64,000 nucleotides of DNA from Tridacna crocea (taxonomy: Eukaryota; Mollusca; Bivalvia; Cardiida; Cardiidae). The stretch is taken from NCBI GenBank assembly GCA_943736015.1, contig OX031059.1:58043159-58107158 (forward strand), given 5' to 3'. Position 1 is the first letter of the stretch. Each line of letters opens with the position of its first letter. Shown piece after piece: positions 31,837-40,523 of this stretch. The notes under the pieces were generated by a model that was not told the DNA's origin, ran no database searches, and saw nothing but the letters and a program-made list of their open reading frames with translations. The position numbers and the translations under genes are program-made.

Positions 31837-32049
31837 TTAATGAACAAAGACAAAAGAATACAATTAGAGTTAGGTTTGCAGATGGCAAAACACGTTGTTT
31901 CAAAATTAGAATTCATTATGAGACTGCTAGAAAACATTTCGGGAAAAGGACATAATGCTGGCTACCAGCATTTTCTCCTTTTTTCCAAAATGTTTTCAAA
32001 AAAACTTATTTCTCATGGTACATATTGCTTGTGGTGATAAAAGGTTAAA
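31837..32049 (-). mobile_element. PalA MITE copy, diverged left half
   Basis: Begins near TTAATGAACAAAGAC, core AATGCTGGCTACCAGCATT is well paired, ends GTGATAAAAGGTTAA. Confidence 0.8.
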
Positions 32050-32222
32050 AAGGCCCTATAGAGTTTGTCATGTAAGTTCTAGGGTGATGGGTTAAGACAA
32101 CAGGATGTGAATTTTTGTCGTGGATGGTTCCTTTGATGCTTTGGTGACATAACCTAATTCTTGTTTCTTGATTATGTCCTTTTTGTTTCGTCAAAGTGCG
32201 TACAAGTAGGTCAACCGGGGCT

Positions 32223-32445
32223 TTAATTCTTTACCAAACGACATAATTTTTGACTGGTCACGTGAAAGCACTAGCAGACGACAAATTAAACATGACTCAA
32301 ATATATTTTTTTCAGCAGAGTAGAAAACACTGTGGGAAAAGGAGAAAATGCTGGTTAACAGCATTTTCTCCTTTTCCAACAATCTTTTCAAAAAAACTGC
32401 TATCTCAGGATCGTAAAAACCAGGCATCGTTTGGTAAATGGTTAA
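32223..32445 (-). mobile_element. PalA MITE copy, full length
   Basis: TTAATTCTTTACCAAACGAC to CGTTTGGTAAATGGTTAA. Core centre GGTTAACAGC, arms good on the outer side. Confidence 0.92.
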
Positions 32446-32606
32446 CAGTTGAAACGTTGAAGTCATAGACCAGAGGTTCTGGGCTCGATATTCTGCTTGT
32501 AACACCCGTGACATGAAAGGATAGGATTTCCAGTTGGACCTTGGAAGGATTTTTTTGTCTTTTCATACGCTATTTTGAAGGTATTTATTTTCAAGACATT
32601 CCACCA

Positions 32607-33136
32607 AACCCAACTGGCCAAGTATCTCAGTCGGTAGCGTACAGGACTTAACCCTTTACTCCATAGATACTAATTTCTACGCATTGCATGTAGGAACCTT
32701 TGGAAAACATTGTGGCAAAAGGTGAAATTTCACCTTTTGCCACAATGTTTTCTATGCTATCAAAAGGTGTCATATACACATAAGAAACAGCTTCATCCTT
32801 ATCGTTATTTAGGGTCAATTAGAGATACCATAGAAATGCCTTATGGGGTTAAAGGTTAAGACAGGGGGTCACAGGTTCGATTTCAGGATCGGCCGAGGAT
32901 TGATGATAGTCATTGCGAGGGGATTCATTCCTCCCGTACCGATAACCTTTGTTTTGACTGTGGTTATGTGGGAAATCAGTCAGTGGCTAACAATATTGTG
33001 AGGAGTACTGGTTAAAAAAAAAAAAAAAAAACTCCAGGAAAGCATTGACAGGTGTACAGGCCACCGCGATATAACTTAAACAATGTTTAAAACAGAGGTA
33101 AACAGAGGTAAACACTACACAAACAATCAATACAAG
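32607..33136 (+). mobile_element. SINE1 interrupted by a PalA variant
   Basis: Head 32607-32651 holds box A (TATCTCAGTCGGTAGC) up to ACAGGACTT. After the insert the SINE resumes at GACAGGGGGTCACAGGTTCG (box B near 32875), body with GGGGATTCATTCC, GGAGTACTGG, a 17-A run, and tail ACACTACACAAACAATCAAT. The intact copy at 58191 reads ACAGGACTTGAGAACAGG across the join. Confidence 0.85.
32648..32859. mobile_element. PalA variant with a different perfect core
   Basis: TTAACCCTTTACTCC to TGGGGTTAAAGGTTAA, 212 bp, in a SINE1. Its core (32703-32752) is a perfect 25-bp-arm palindrome around GGTGAAATTTCACC, unlike the usual AAATGCTGG core, though the outer GAAAACATTGTGG is shared. A distinct subfamily. 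Confidence 0.8.
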
Positions 33137-33978
33137 AAAGAAAATTCGAATTCTGCTCATCTTTTCCTTCAAAAATTTCTTAAATTTTACAGCTTCAACT
33201 CTACATGCTCCAACAATGCTCGACCTCTATCCACTGCTGAAAGTACGATCTAGAGAAAGTTAAGGTTTCTTTGTTCTTAAAGGTTTTGCGAAACAAGCAG
33301 AGGATATAGATTCAAAACGAGAATGTATGTTCTATGCAGTATGATCTTGAAAGATGGCATCCGCAAAAGCCCCAGTTGTATCTATATAGCGTTCAATTGT
33401 TTAAAAAAGGGATAGGCGTTGGCTATATATTGTTTTTAGTACGTACCCCACGACAAACCAGCTTAAATCAAAGCGTTGAAAACACTGAAGTGGTATTTGT
33501 CAAGGAAGCCATTGAGTAGAATTGATTATTTGAAAGAAAAGGAGAAAAAAGTATTCAAATATTAGCTAGAAACTCAACCCACTAAGCAAAAACTTTTTTT
33601 GTAGAAGGGAGAACACTCATGACAAATTTGAATTATTTGTGTATTGGTGGTCTCCCTTTATTCATTAGGAGGAGTCAGGATGCATGATGGATAGAGAGAA
33701 AATACATGTGAATATATAAAAAAAAAAAAAAAGTTTATACATGAAAACTATGATTTTGAAATATATTTGGCCGTTAACATTCAATTCTCAACATTGCAAT
33801 CAAATATTTCGATCTATAAATAGTCATGTCAAATCAAATGGAATAGTGCGCAATCATGGGATGAAGAAGCCATGGGACGAAGGGGTTTGGATTGAAACAG
33901 CTTGGGACCAAACGATCGGTAGACAAATTTTGTATCATTCCGCCAATAGAAGGCTATGAGCGAATGAAGCTATTTTCT
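33137..33978. other. Mostly unassigned stretch
   Basis: A weak PalB-like piece (GTTCTATGCAGTATGATCTTG) at 33328-33350 and a 16-A run at 33719. No gene. Confidence 0.4.
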
Positions 33979-34019
33979 ATTAAAATTTAGTATTTCCACG
34001 ATCGATGGCCTCACGCAGT
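33979..34019 (+). repeat. Repeat K, left part (target of LTR element)
   Basis: AAAATTTAGTATTTCCACGATCGATGGCCTCACGCAGT matches the minus strand of 48222-48262. The last 4 bp (CAGT, 34016-34019) are the left target duplication. Confidence 0.8.
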
Positions 34020-34219
34020 TGTTATGTACATGCCCAGTTATTATTAGCTTTGTTCATGTGTGTATCTATTTTTGAATGGTTTTCCCCTGTTGCTATTTTT
34101 AGAACTGGATTCTCTTTTGTGGAATATTGTGCTGGAAGTTTCCAGGCCATGTTACAATCTGTTTACTAGAAGTTATGCAACTGATTTTAACATGAATTTT
34201 CTGGAAGTTTCCCTGTTAT

Positions 34220-34228
34220 TATAAAAGG
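34220..34228 (+). promoter_or_regulatory. TATA box in 5' LTR
   Basis: TATAAAAGG, about 200 bp into the LTR; transcription would start 25-35 bp downstream. The 3' LTR copy is at 39874-39882. Confidence 0.7.
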
Positions 34229-34449
34229 AAAAGCTTTTTACATCTCAGTGTTCACTAGTTAAAACATGATTGCCAGACTACAGTGGGGATTATTTTGTGT
34301 TTGTGTCATAATTAGTGCTTGGATTACATTCAGTTTGGATCAGGATCAGACCGGAATTAAGACTGGAATAATTTGTCTTTTGAATTTAACGTCTAAGGTA
34401 TTGTTTTGTACTATTGTAATATTGTCACTGTTTATTTGATATTTTTGTT

Positions 34450-34455
34450 AATAAA
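34450..34455 (+). terminator. Polyadenylation signal AATAAA in LTR
   Basis: AATAAA followed by T/G-rich sequence (GTTATTGTTTGTTGC). In the 3' LTR the same signal at 40104-40109 would end the genomic transcript. Confidence 0.65.
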
Positions 34456-34522
34456 TTCTGTTAATTGTTATTGTTTGTTGCTGGCTTCTACTTTCTAGTT
34501 ACGCCTGACTCGTAACAGAAAT

Positions 34523-34540
34523 TGGGGGCTCGTCCGGGAT
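34523..34540 (+). other. Primer binding site, tRNA-Pro
   Basis: TGGGGGCTCGTCCGGGAT starts 5 bp after the LTR. This 18-mer is the complement of the tRNA-Pro 3' end, the primer site known from murine leukaemia virus. Minus-strand DNA synthesis would start here. Confidence 0.9.
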
Positions 34541-34669
34541 TGGAAAATAGACTAACGCATTCGTTTTCCTTTTGGGATTAACCTTCGATTGGAAAATAAG
34601 ACTAACGCATTCGTCTACTAATCAGTAATTATAATACAATTTTGTACTTGAATCCAGCAACAAACAAAC

Positions 34670-34798
34670 ATGTCTTTTGACTTAGATAAATTTACGGCTG
34701 AACCGTCTGTGGAGTTATTGAATTTAGGTAAAAAGACTGATTTGCTTAATCTTGCTAAACACTATAAATTGTCTGAAATAAAATCATCAATGCGTTAA
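34670..34798 (+). pseudogene. gag: gag, N-terminal fragment ending in premature stop
   Basis: ATG at 34670, 130 bp after the primer site, opens 42 codons starting MSFDLDKFTAEP. The stretch KKTDLLNLAKHYKL followed by the basic-hydrophobic segment past the stop resembles the SAP-like helix pair at the N-terminus of many gypsy-type Gag proteins of aquatic animals. TAA at 34796 interrupts this motif; the same frame continues beyond it. I choose this ATG because it is the first in the frame that is shared with pol. Confidence 0.75.
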
Positions 34799-35197
34799 CA
34801 TGAAATTAAGAACATTTTGGTACAATATTTTGTTGATGGGGAGATTTTCAATGAAAATGCTCTTTCCCTGATAGTTGACATTCAGTCAGTTTCAAGTTCA
34901 AAAGAACTTGAATTAAAACTTCAGATCAGACAATTAGAAATTCAGGAAAGAGAGAAGGAAAGAGAAAGGGAAAAAGAAAGGGAGAGAGAAGAAAGAGAAA
35001 GGGAAAGACAGAGAGAAGAAAGAGTAGAGAGAGAGAAGGAAAGAGAAAGGGAAAGAGAAAGGGAGAGAGAAGATAGAGAAAGGGAGAGAGAAGAAAGGGA
35101 AAGGGAAGAGAGAGAGAGAGAAGGAGAGAGAATTTCAATTAAGAATGAGGGAAATAGAAATGCAAGAAAGAGCAAATCAGCCGAAGCAAAAGATTGA
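34799..35197 (+). pseudogene. gag: gag, continuation with Glu/Arg-rich helix
   Basis: The same frame as the ATG at 34670 runs on after the stop. It encodes the end of the SAP-like motif and then a long run of RE, KE and EE pairs (from about 34945 to 35130), predicted as a charged single helix or coiled coil. The run is written in GA-rich DNA (GAGAGAAAGGGA units). Beyond it the frame loses similarity to Gag and ends at 35197, while the adjacent frame becomes clearly Gag-like from about 35130. A length change in the GA tract explains the switch. Confidence 0.75.
34944..35130 (+). repeat. GA-rich coding microsatellite
   Basis: About 187 bp of purines made of GAGAGAA, GAAAGG and GAGAAAG units, encoding the Glu/Arg helix of Gag. 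Such tracts slip easily, and a net +1 frame change lies here. Confidence 0.9.
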
Positions 35198-36329
35198 ATA
35201 CAATTTCGATGTTACAAAACATATTAGGCTTGTTCCTCCATTTCAAGAAAAAGAAGTTGATAAATACTTCCTACACTTTGAAAAAGTTGCAGAAAACTTA
35301 AATTGGCCAAAAGAGCACTGGACTTTGCTCCTGCAAAGTGTTTTGATAGGCAAAGCTCGTGAAATTTATACACAACTAGGTGTTGAACAAAGTCATCATT
35401 ATGAGACTGTTAAAGAACTTATTCTCAAAGGTTATGAGCTGGTCCCAGAAGCATATAGACAAAAATTTAGAAATTGTAAAAAAGATTCTAACCAGACTCA
35501 TGTTGAATTTGCTAGAAACAAAGAACAGTTATTTGATAGATGGTGCTGTTCTAAGAAAATAGACCAAAATTATGATAAACTAAGACAACTTATGTTAGTT
35601 GAAGAATTCAAACGTTGTATTCAATCTGATGTTAAGACATTCATAGATGAAAAACAAGTTGAAACTTTAGAAGAAGCAGCTCGTCTGGCTGATAATTACT
35701 ACCTTACACATACAGTTTCTTTTATTGCTAAACCAAAACCTACTTCCTCACATCCCCAAAATAAATCTATGTCTGGTAATTCATCTGGCATGCCCAGTCA
35801 ATCCAATACACCCAAACCTAATTCTACTAGTGAAACCAAAAGTCAATATCCCTTATCTCGACCCACTTGTAACTATTGTAAGAAACCTGGTCACCTTGTT
35901 TCTGAATATTTGAAATTAAAAAGGAAGTTAGAAAGTGATGAAACCAAACCAACAGGGCTCACCACTCTTAGACCAAGGCCACAGTCTATTAAATCCAATA
36001 CAATTGACATAGTCACAAAACCCAAGTCTGATTCTACTATGGAGATTTTTGAACCATTTATGTTGAATGGTTTTGTATCACTTTCAGGTGATAATTGCCC
36101 ACCTACCCCTATTAAAATTTTAAGAGACACAGGAGCTTCTCAATCTCTTATTTTAGCAGATATACTGCCTTTTTCTGAGAAGACTTCTTCCGGTACTAGT
36201 GTCCTTATTCAGGGTGTAGAGTGTGGAACTGTTAAAATTACGTTAATTTGTCATCAGATTTGGTTACTGGGCCTGTGGTTATTGGTATTAAACCTTCCTT
36301 ACCATTTAAAGGTGTCCATTTATTGCTAG
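35145..36329 (+). CDS. gag-pro: Gag capsid/nucleocapsid and protease N-terminus
   Basis: The 394-codon frame holds, in order: the capsid-like retrotransposon Gag domain (PPFQEKEVDKYFLHFEKVAE, HWTLLLQSVLIGKA, residues about 28-190), a Ser/Asn/Pro-rich linker, a zinc knuckle CNYCKKPGHLVSEY (35872-35909), and an aspartic protease start with the active-site DTGAS at 36126-36140. The knuckle should be C-x2-C-x4-H-x4-C, but the last cysteine is tyrosine (TAT at 35907). Homology begins upstream of the first ATG at 35145, which is therefore not a natural start. Protease similarity leaves this frame near 36236 and resumes in the pol frame; the rest of this frame to 36329 is out of frame. Confidence 0.88.
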   Translation: MREIEMQERANQPKQKIEYNFDVTKHIRLVPPFQEKEVDKYFLHFEKVAENLNWPKEHWTLLLQSVLIGKAREIYTQLGVEQSHHYETVKELILKGYELVPEAYRQKFRNCKKDSNQTHVEFARNKEQLFDRWCCSKKIDQNYDKLRQLMLVEEFKRCIQSDVKTFIDEKQVETLEEAARLADNYYLTHTVSFIAKPKPTSSHPQNKSMSGNSSGMPSQSNTPKPNSTSETKSQYPLSRPTCNYCKKPGHLVSEYLKLKRKLESDETKPTGLTTLRPRPQSIKSNTIDIVTKPKSDSTMEIFEPFMLNGFVSLSGDNCPPTPIKILRDTGASQSLILADILPFSEKTSSGTSVLIQGVECGTVKITLICHQIWLLGLWLLVLNLPYHLKVSIYC

Positions 36330-39300
36330 GCAATGACTTAGCTGGAGATAAGATTGTGGTTAATCCACTTGTAAGTGACACACCAAATATAGGTCAAACA
36401 GATGACCCTATTGAGCAGGAAATTCCTGACTTGTATCCTTCTTGTGCAGTTACCCGAGCTATGGCTAAAAAGGCCATTTTGAAAAACTCAAACTCTGACA
36501 TTGACTTGACGGATACTTTTATCGGTCAATATTTCAATAATGAGATTAAAAAGTCTCTTGATCCCAGTTTGTCTGATACTCAGACAGACTCGTCAATGTC
36601 TCGTCATTCTCCACCAAGGTCTATTGACCAAGGTCACGACACGCTGTCAAAGTCACAGCTTATCCAGGAACAGCAAACTGATCCTGAGATTTCAAAATTA
36701 ATTTTTAGGGCTTTACCTGAAGATGAAATTTCAGAGGTCCCAATGTGTTACTATATAAAGAATGGGATTCTTATGAGAAAATGGCGACCATTTAATGTCC
36801 CAGCTGATGATGAATGGGCTGTTTACCACCAAATTGTGGTTCCAAAGTCATATCGTCATGAAATACTAAGTATAGCCCATGAAAGTCCTATGTCAGGTCA
36901 TCTAGGTATAAACAAGACCTATCACAAAATTATTACTCATTTTTATTGGCCTGGTCTCAAATCAGATGTCTCTAAATATTGTAAAACTTGCCATACATGT
37001 CAAATGGTAGGTAAACCCAACCAAACCATTCCCAAAGCTCAATTACAACCTATTCCTGCTTTTGATGAACCTTTCAGTAGGATACTTACAGATTGTGTTG
37101 GTCCTTTACCTCGAACCAAGTCAGGAAATGAGTATCTCTTAACAATTATGTGTACTTCTACACGTTTTCCTGAAGCTATTCCTTTAAGGAACATCAAAAC
37201 AAAGTCAATAGTCAAAGCTCTTATAAAATTTTTCACATTTGTTGGTCTTCCAAAATCAGTTCAGTCTGATCAAGGGTCAAATTTTATGTCTGGTATATTC
37301 CAACAGGTTATGCATGAATTAGGGATCAAGCAATACAGGTCATCCGCTTATCACCCTGAAAGTCAAGGTGCTTTAGAAAGATTTCATCAGACATTAAAAA
37401 ATATGATAAGATCATATTGCTTTGATACTGAAAAAGATTGGGATGAGGGCATCCATTTGTTACTATTTGCAGCCAGAGAATCTGTACAAGAATCTCTTGG
37501 TTTCAGTCCTTTTGAATTAGTTTTTGGCCATTCTGTTCGTGGACCTTTAAAACTTTTGAAAGAGAAATTTCTCTCAAATGATGAAACACCCTTGAATTTA
37601 CTACAGTATGTTTCTGACTTCAGAAATAGACTGTCTAGGGCATGTGAGGTTGCTAGGTCTAATCTTAAAACGTCTCAGGGCAAAATGAAAGCAAGATATG
37701 ACAACCATGTTATTGATAGAAAATTTAAACCAGGTGACAAAGTCCTTGCTCTTTTGCCAATACCTGGCAGACCTCTACAGGCAAGATATTTTGGACCCTA
37801 CACTATTGACAAGAAAACAAGTGATTTAAACTATATAATTAATACTCCAGGAAGGCGTAAAAACAAACAAATGTGTCATGTAAATATGTTAAAGGAATAC
37901 TTTGACAGAGATAGCTCTATTTCAAAACCAATTACAGTTGTAAACACTGTCCCACAAGAATCAAATGTATTTGAAATTGAAGTAAATTCTGACTTTATTG
38001 ATAAATCTGATCCTGGTCCATCTAAACTTGAGAATTCTGATATTTTGAGAAACCTTAACAACAAACTTTCTCACTTGGAACCATCGCAGCAGGAAGAGCT
38101 GAAACAGTTGATACATGAATATGAACATTTATTTCCTGATATCCCCACAAGAACAGATAAAATCTATCATGATGTCATTGTAGAAGATTCTAAACCAATA
38201 AAGCAACATCCATATAGGATGAATCCTTTGAAACAGAAATACCTCCAAGATGAAATAAAATACTTACTGGAAAATGACTTTATTGAACCTAGCCAGAGTA
38301 ATTACAGTTCACCATGTATATTAGTACCTAAATCAAATGGAACTTATAGAATGTGTACTGACTATCGTAAGGTGAACTCTGTGACAAAAACAGACTCTTT
38401 TCCAATACCAAGAATTGATGACTGTATTGACAAAGTTGGAAATTCTAAATATGTCACCAAATTTGACCTGCTAAAAGGATTCTGGCAAGTTCCACTGACT
38501 GATAGAGCAAAAGAAGTATCAGCCTTTGCTACTCCAAACGGTCTGTACCAATACAAAGTTATGCCGTTTGGGATGAAAAATTCTCCTGCAACGTTCCAGC
38601 GACTTGTAAACAACGTTATATGTGGATTAGATGGTTGTGATGCATATATTGACGACGTCATCATCTACTCAGACAGTTGGAGTGACCACCTTCAAAGAAT
38701 CAGGAAGTTCTTCGACAGACTCAGTAAAGCGAAACTGACTGTGAATCTTGCAAAAACTGAATTTTGTCATGCTACTGTAACATTTCTAGGACATCTTGTG
38801 GGACAGGGTCAAGTTAAACCTTTAGAAGCTAAGGTAAATGCTATCTCTGAGTTTCCTGTGCCTAAATGTAAAAGACAGCTGATGCGATTTCTTGGTATGG
38901 CTGGCTACTATAGGAAATTCTGTAAAAATTTCTCAGGTATTGCTGAACCTTTAACAAATTTAGTAAAGAAAAGCACAAAGTTCAAATGGAATGACAAATG
39001 TCAAGATGCATTTGATCATCTAAAAGCCATACTAAAGAGCGCACCAGTTCTCTTGGCACCTGATTTTGACAAATGTTTCAAATTAGCTGTTGATGCAAGT
39101 GATGTTGGTATTGGTGCTGTTCTTTTACAAGAAGATAATAGTGGTATTGATCACCCAGTTTGTTACTTTTCTAAGAAATTTAACAAACATCAGAAAAATT
39201 ACTCTACCATAGAAAAAGAGTGTCTTGCCTTAATTCTGGCAATTCAGCAGTTTGAAGTTTATTTAACCTCTTCAACTTCACCAATTGTTGTATTCAGTGA

Positions 39301-39448
39301 TCATAACCCTTTAAGTTTTCTACACAAACTTAAGAATAAGAATCAAAGATTACTGAGGTGGAGTTTATTGCTTCAAGAGTTTAATCTTGACATAAGACAC
39401 ATAAAAGGGAAAGATAACATTATACCAGATGCTCTTTCAAGAGTTTGA
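36236..39448 (+). CDS. pol: Pol: protease C-terminus, integrase, RT, RNase H
   Basis: The frame is open from 36236; counting residues from 36248, it begins with the protease end (DLVTGPVVIGI, LLLGNDLAG). Integrase follows: H2C2 zinc region from His 211, catalytic D282, D341 and E377 (35 residues between the last two), and a GPY motif near 516. Reverse transcriptase comes next, with D740 in FDLLKGFW and YIDD at 800-803, then RNase H (VDASD near 948, an IEKECLA block, SDHNPL). There is no ATG at the start, as expected for a product made by fusion or frameshift with Gag. All catalytic residues are present over 1,066 codons. Gag's first segment and pol share one frame, so the ancestor was probably a single gag-pol frame. 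Confidence 0.96.
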   Translation, partial: NYVNLSSDLVTGPVVIGIKPSLPFKGVHLLLGNDLAGDKIVVNPLVSDTPNIGQTDDPIEQEIPDLYPSCAVTRAMAKKAILKNSNSDIDLTDTFIGQYFNNEIKKSLDPSLSDTQTDSSMSRHSPPRSIDQGHDTLSKSQLIQEQQTDPEISKLIFRALPEDEISEVPMCYYIKNGILMRKWRPFNVPADDEWAVYHQIVVPKSYRHEILSIAHESPMSGHLGINKTYHKIITHFYWPGLKSDVSKYCKTCHTCQMVGKPNQTIPKAQLQPIPAFDEPFSRILTDCVGPLPRTKSGNEYLLTIMCTSTRFPEAIPLRNIKTKSIVKALIKFFTFVGLPKSVQSDQGSNFMSGIFQQVMHELGIKQYRSSAYHPESQGALERFHQTLKNMIRSYCFDTEKDWDEGIHLLLFAARESVQESLGFSPFELVFGHSVRGPLKLLKEKFLSNDETPLNLLQYVSDFRNRLSRACEVARSNLKTSQGKMKARYDNHVIDRKFKPGDKVLALLPIPGRPLQARYFGPYTIDKKTSDLNYIINTPGRRKNKQMCHVNMLKEYFDRDSSISKPITVVNTVPQESNVFEIEVNSDFIDKSDPGPSKLENSDILRNLNNKLSHLEPSQQEELKQLIHEYEHLFPDIPTRTDKIYHDVIVEDSKPIKQHPYRMNPLKQKYLQDEIKYLLENDFIEPSQSNYSSPCILVPKSNGTYRMCTDYRKVNSVTKTDSFPIPRIDDCIDKVGNSKYVTKFDLLKGFWQVPLTDRAKEVSAFATPNGLYQYKVMPFGMKNSPATFQRLVNNVICGLDGCDAYIDDVIIYSDSWSDHLQRIRKFFDRLSKAKLTVNLAKTEFCHATVTFLGHLVGQGQVKPLEAKVNAISEFPVPKCKRQLMRFLGMAGYYRKFCKNFSGIAEPLTNLVKKSTKFKWNDKCQDAFDHLKAILKSAPVLLAPDFDKCFKLAVDASDVGIGAVLLQEDNSGIDHPVCYFSKKFNKHQKNYSTIEKECLALILAIQQFEVYLTSSTSPIVVFSDHNPLSFLHKLKNKNQRLLRWSLLLQEFNLDIRHIKGKDNIIPDALSRV

Positions 39449-39662
39449 AATTCCAATAGTCATTTTTCCCTTAATCAAGTTTAAACTGTTTTTTCTTTTA
39501 AATTGTAATTTCATTACCTTGACTATTTTCATTAGTCTGAAATAATTAATATTTGAGTTTGTCATTTCCTATGTAATACTTCAGTTAAAGTATCATATAC
39601 ATGTATATAAATAATATTGCAAAAAAGAAAGATTTATTTCATAAACCTTCCTTTTTCTTTTC
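39449..39662 (+). other. Non-coding spacer before 3' LTR
   Basis: About 210 AT-rich bp between the pol stop and the polypurine tract; no additional gene such as env. Confidence 0.8.
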
Positions 39663-39673
39663 AAGGGGGGAAG
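39663..39673 (+). other. Polypurine tract
   Basis: AAGGGGGGAAG directly precedes the 3' LTR and would prime plus-strand DNA synthesis. Confidence 0.9.
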
Positions 39674-40171
39674 TGTTATGTACATGCCCAGTTATTATTA
39701 GCTTTGTTCATGTGTGTATCTATTTTTGAATGGTTTTCCCCTGTTGCTATTTTTAGAACTGGATTCTCTGTTGTGGAATATTGTGCTGGAAGTTTCCAGG
39801 CCATGTTACAATCTGTTTACTAGAAGTTATGCAACTGATTTTAACATGAATTTTCTGGAAGTTTCCCTGTTATTATAAAAGGAAAAGCTTTTTACATCTC
39901 AGTGTTCACTAGTTAAAACATGATTGCCAGACTACAGTGGGGATTATTTTGTGTTTGTGTCATAATTAGTGCTTGGATTACATTCAGTTTGGATCAGGAT
40001 CAGACCGGAATTAAGACTGGAATAATTTGTCTTTTGAATTTAACGTCTAAGGTATTGTTTTGTACTATTGTAATATTGTCACTGTTTATTTGATATTTTT
40101 GTTAATAAATTCTGTTAATTGTTATTGTTTGTTGCTGGCTTCTACTTTCTAGTTACGCCTGACTCGTAACA
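39674..40171 (+). repeat. 3' LTR (498 bp)
   Basis: Identical in length to the 5' LTR, 497 of 498 bases the same (G at 39770). Followed by the right CAGT target duplication. Confidence 0.97.
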
Positions 40172-40375
40172 CAGTGTATTTTAATATGTCATTTCAAATT
40201 ACATATCTGAATGCTACCGGAAAACTCAGTTGCCTGAAAAAAATGAGATTACCTAGGTTTATTTCCTTCGGTTTTGCACAAAATACGAAACATGGTCTTC
40301 AAAATTCATTCTTGAACTCATAGTGGTATTGTCTTCGACAAATACCACAAAAATCTAAGGTCAAAGAGGTAATAA
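40172..40375 (+). repeat. Repeat K, right part
   Basis: After CAGT (40172-40175), GTATTTTAATATGTCATTTC, TTTATTTCCTTCGG and CATAGTGGTATTGTCTTCG match the minus strand of 48029-48221 in order. Together with 33979-34019 it reconstructs the pre-insertion repeat. Confidence 0.8.
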
Positions 40376-40523
40376 ATTGACACCTTTCATGCTTTCGATG
40401 ATTTGCTATCGATATCAGATCAAATGCTTATCAGGTTTTTATAAATCGTTTTAGATTTCTTTTTTTCACGACTAAATATGACTTCCAACAGTTTTAAGCA
40501 CGATGCCATGTCAATACCTGACC

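Larger units (their letters stand above)
34020..34517 (+). repeat. 5' LTR (498 bp)
   Basis: Begins TGTTA and ends TAACA, a 5-bp inverted pair. Only difference from the 3' LTR is T at 34116 against G at 39770. Contains a TATA box and an AATAAA, so U3, R and U5 can be placed roughly. Confidence 0.97.
34020..40171 (+). mobile_element. Gmr1-like LTR retrotransposon, 6,152 bp
   Basis: Two 498-bp LTRs (TGTTATG...CGTAACA) flank gag-pol with domain order protease, integrase, reverse transcriptase, RNase H. Most Ty3/gypsy elements have integrase last; integrase before reverse transcriptase within a gypsy-type element is the hallmark of the Gmr1 group. CAGT is duplicated at 34016-34019 and 40172-40175. 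One LTR mismatch points to recent insertion. Coding is interrupted by a stop at 34796 and two frame changes (about 34950-35140 and 36236), so this copy cannot make all its own proteins unless these are sequence errors. Confidence 0.96.

Noticed and set aside
34926-35175. Minus-strand Ser/Leu/Phe-rich frames opposite gag
   Set aside because: Shadows of the GA-rich coding tract; low-complexity translation only.
36200-36340. Programmed -1 frameshift between gag and pol
   Set aside because: The change falls within the protease fold and the first part of gag already shares the pol frame; an indel is simpler.
38362-38664. 100-codon minus-strand frame inside pol
   Set aside because: Antisense of the conserved reverse transcriptase core; no independent support.
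39449-39673. An env-like gene after pol
   Set aside because: Only about 225 AT-rich bp before the LTR, with no open frame of useful length.
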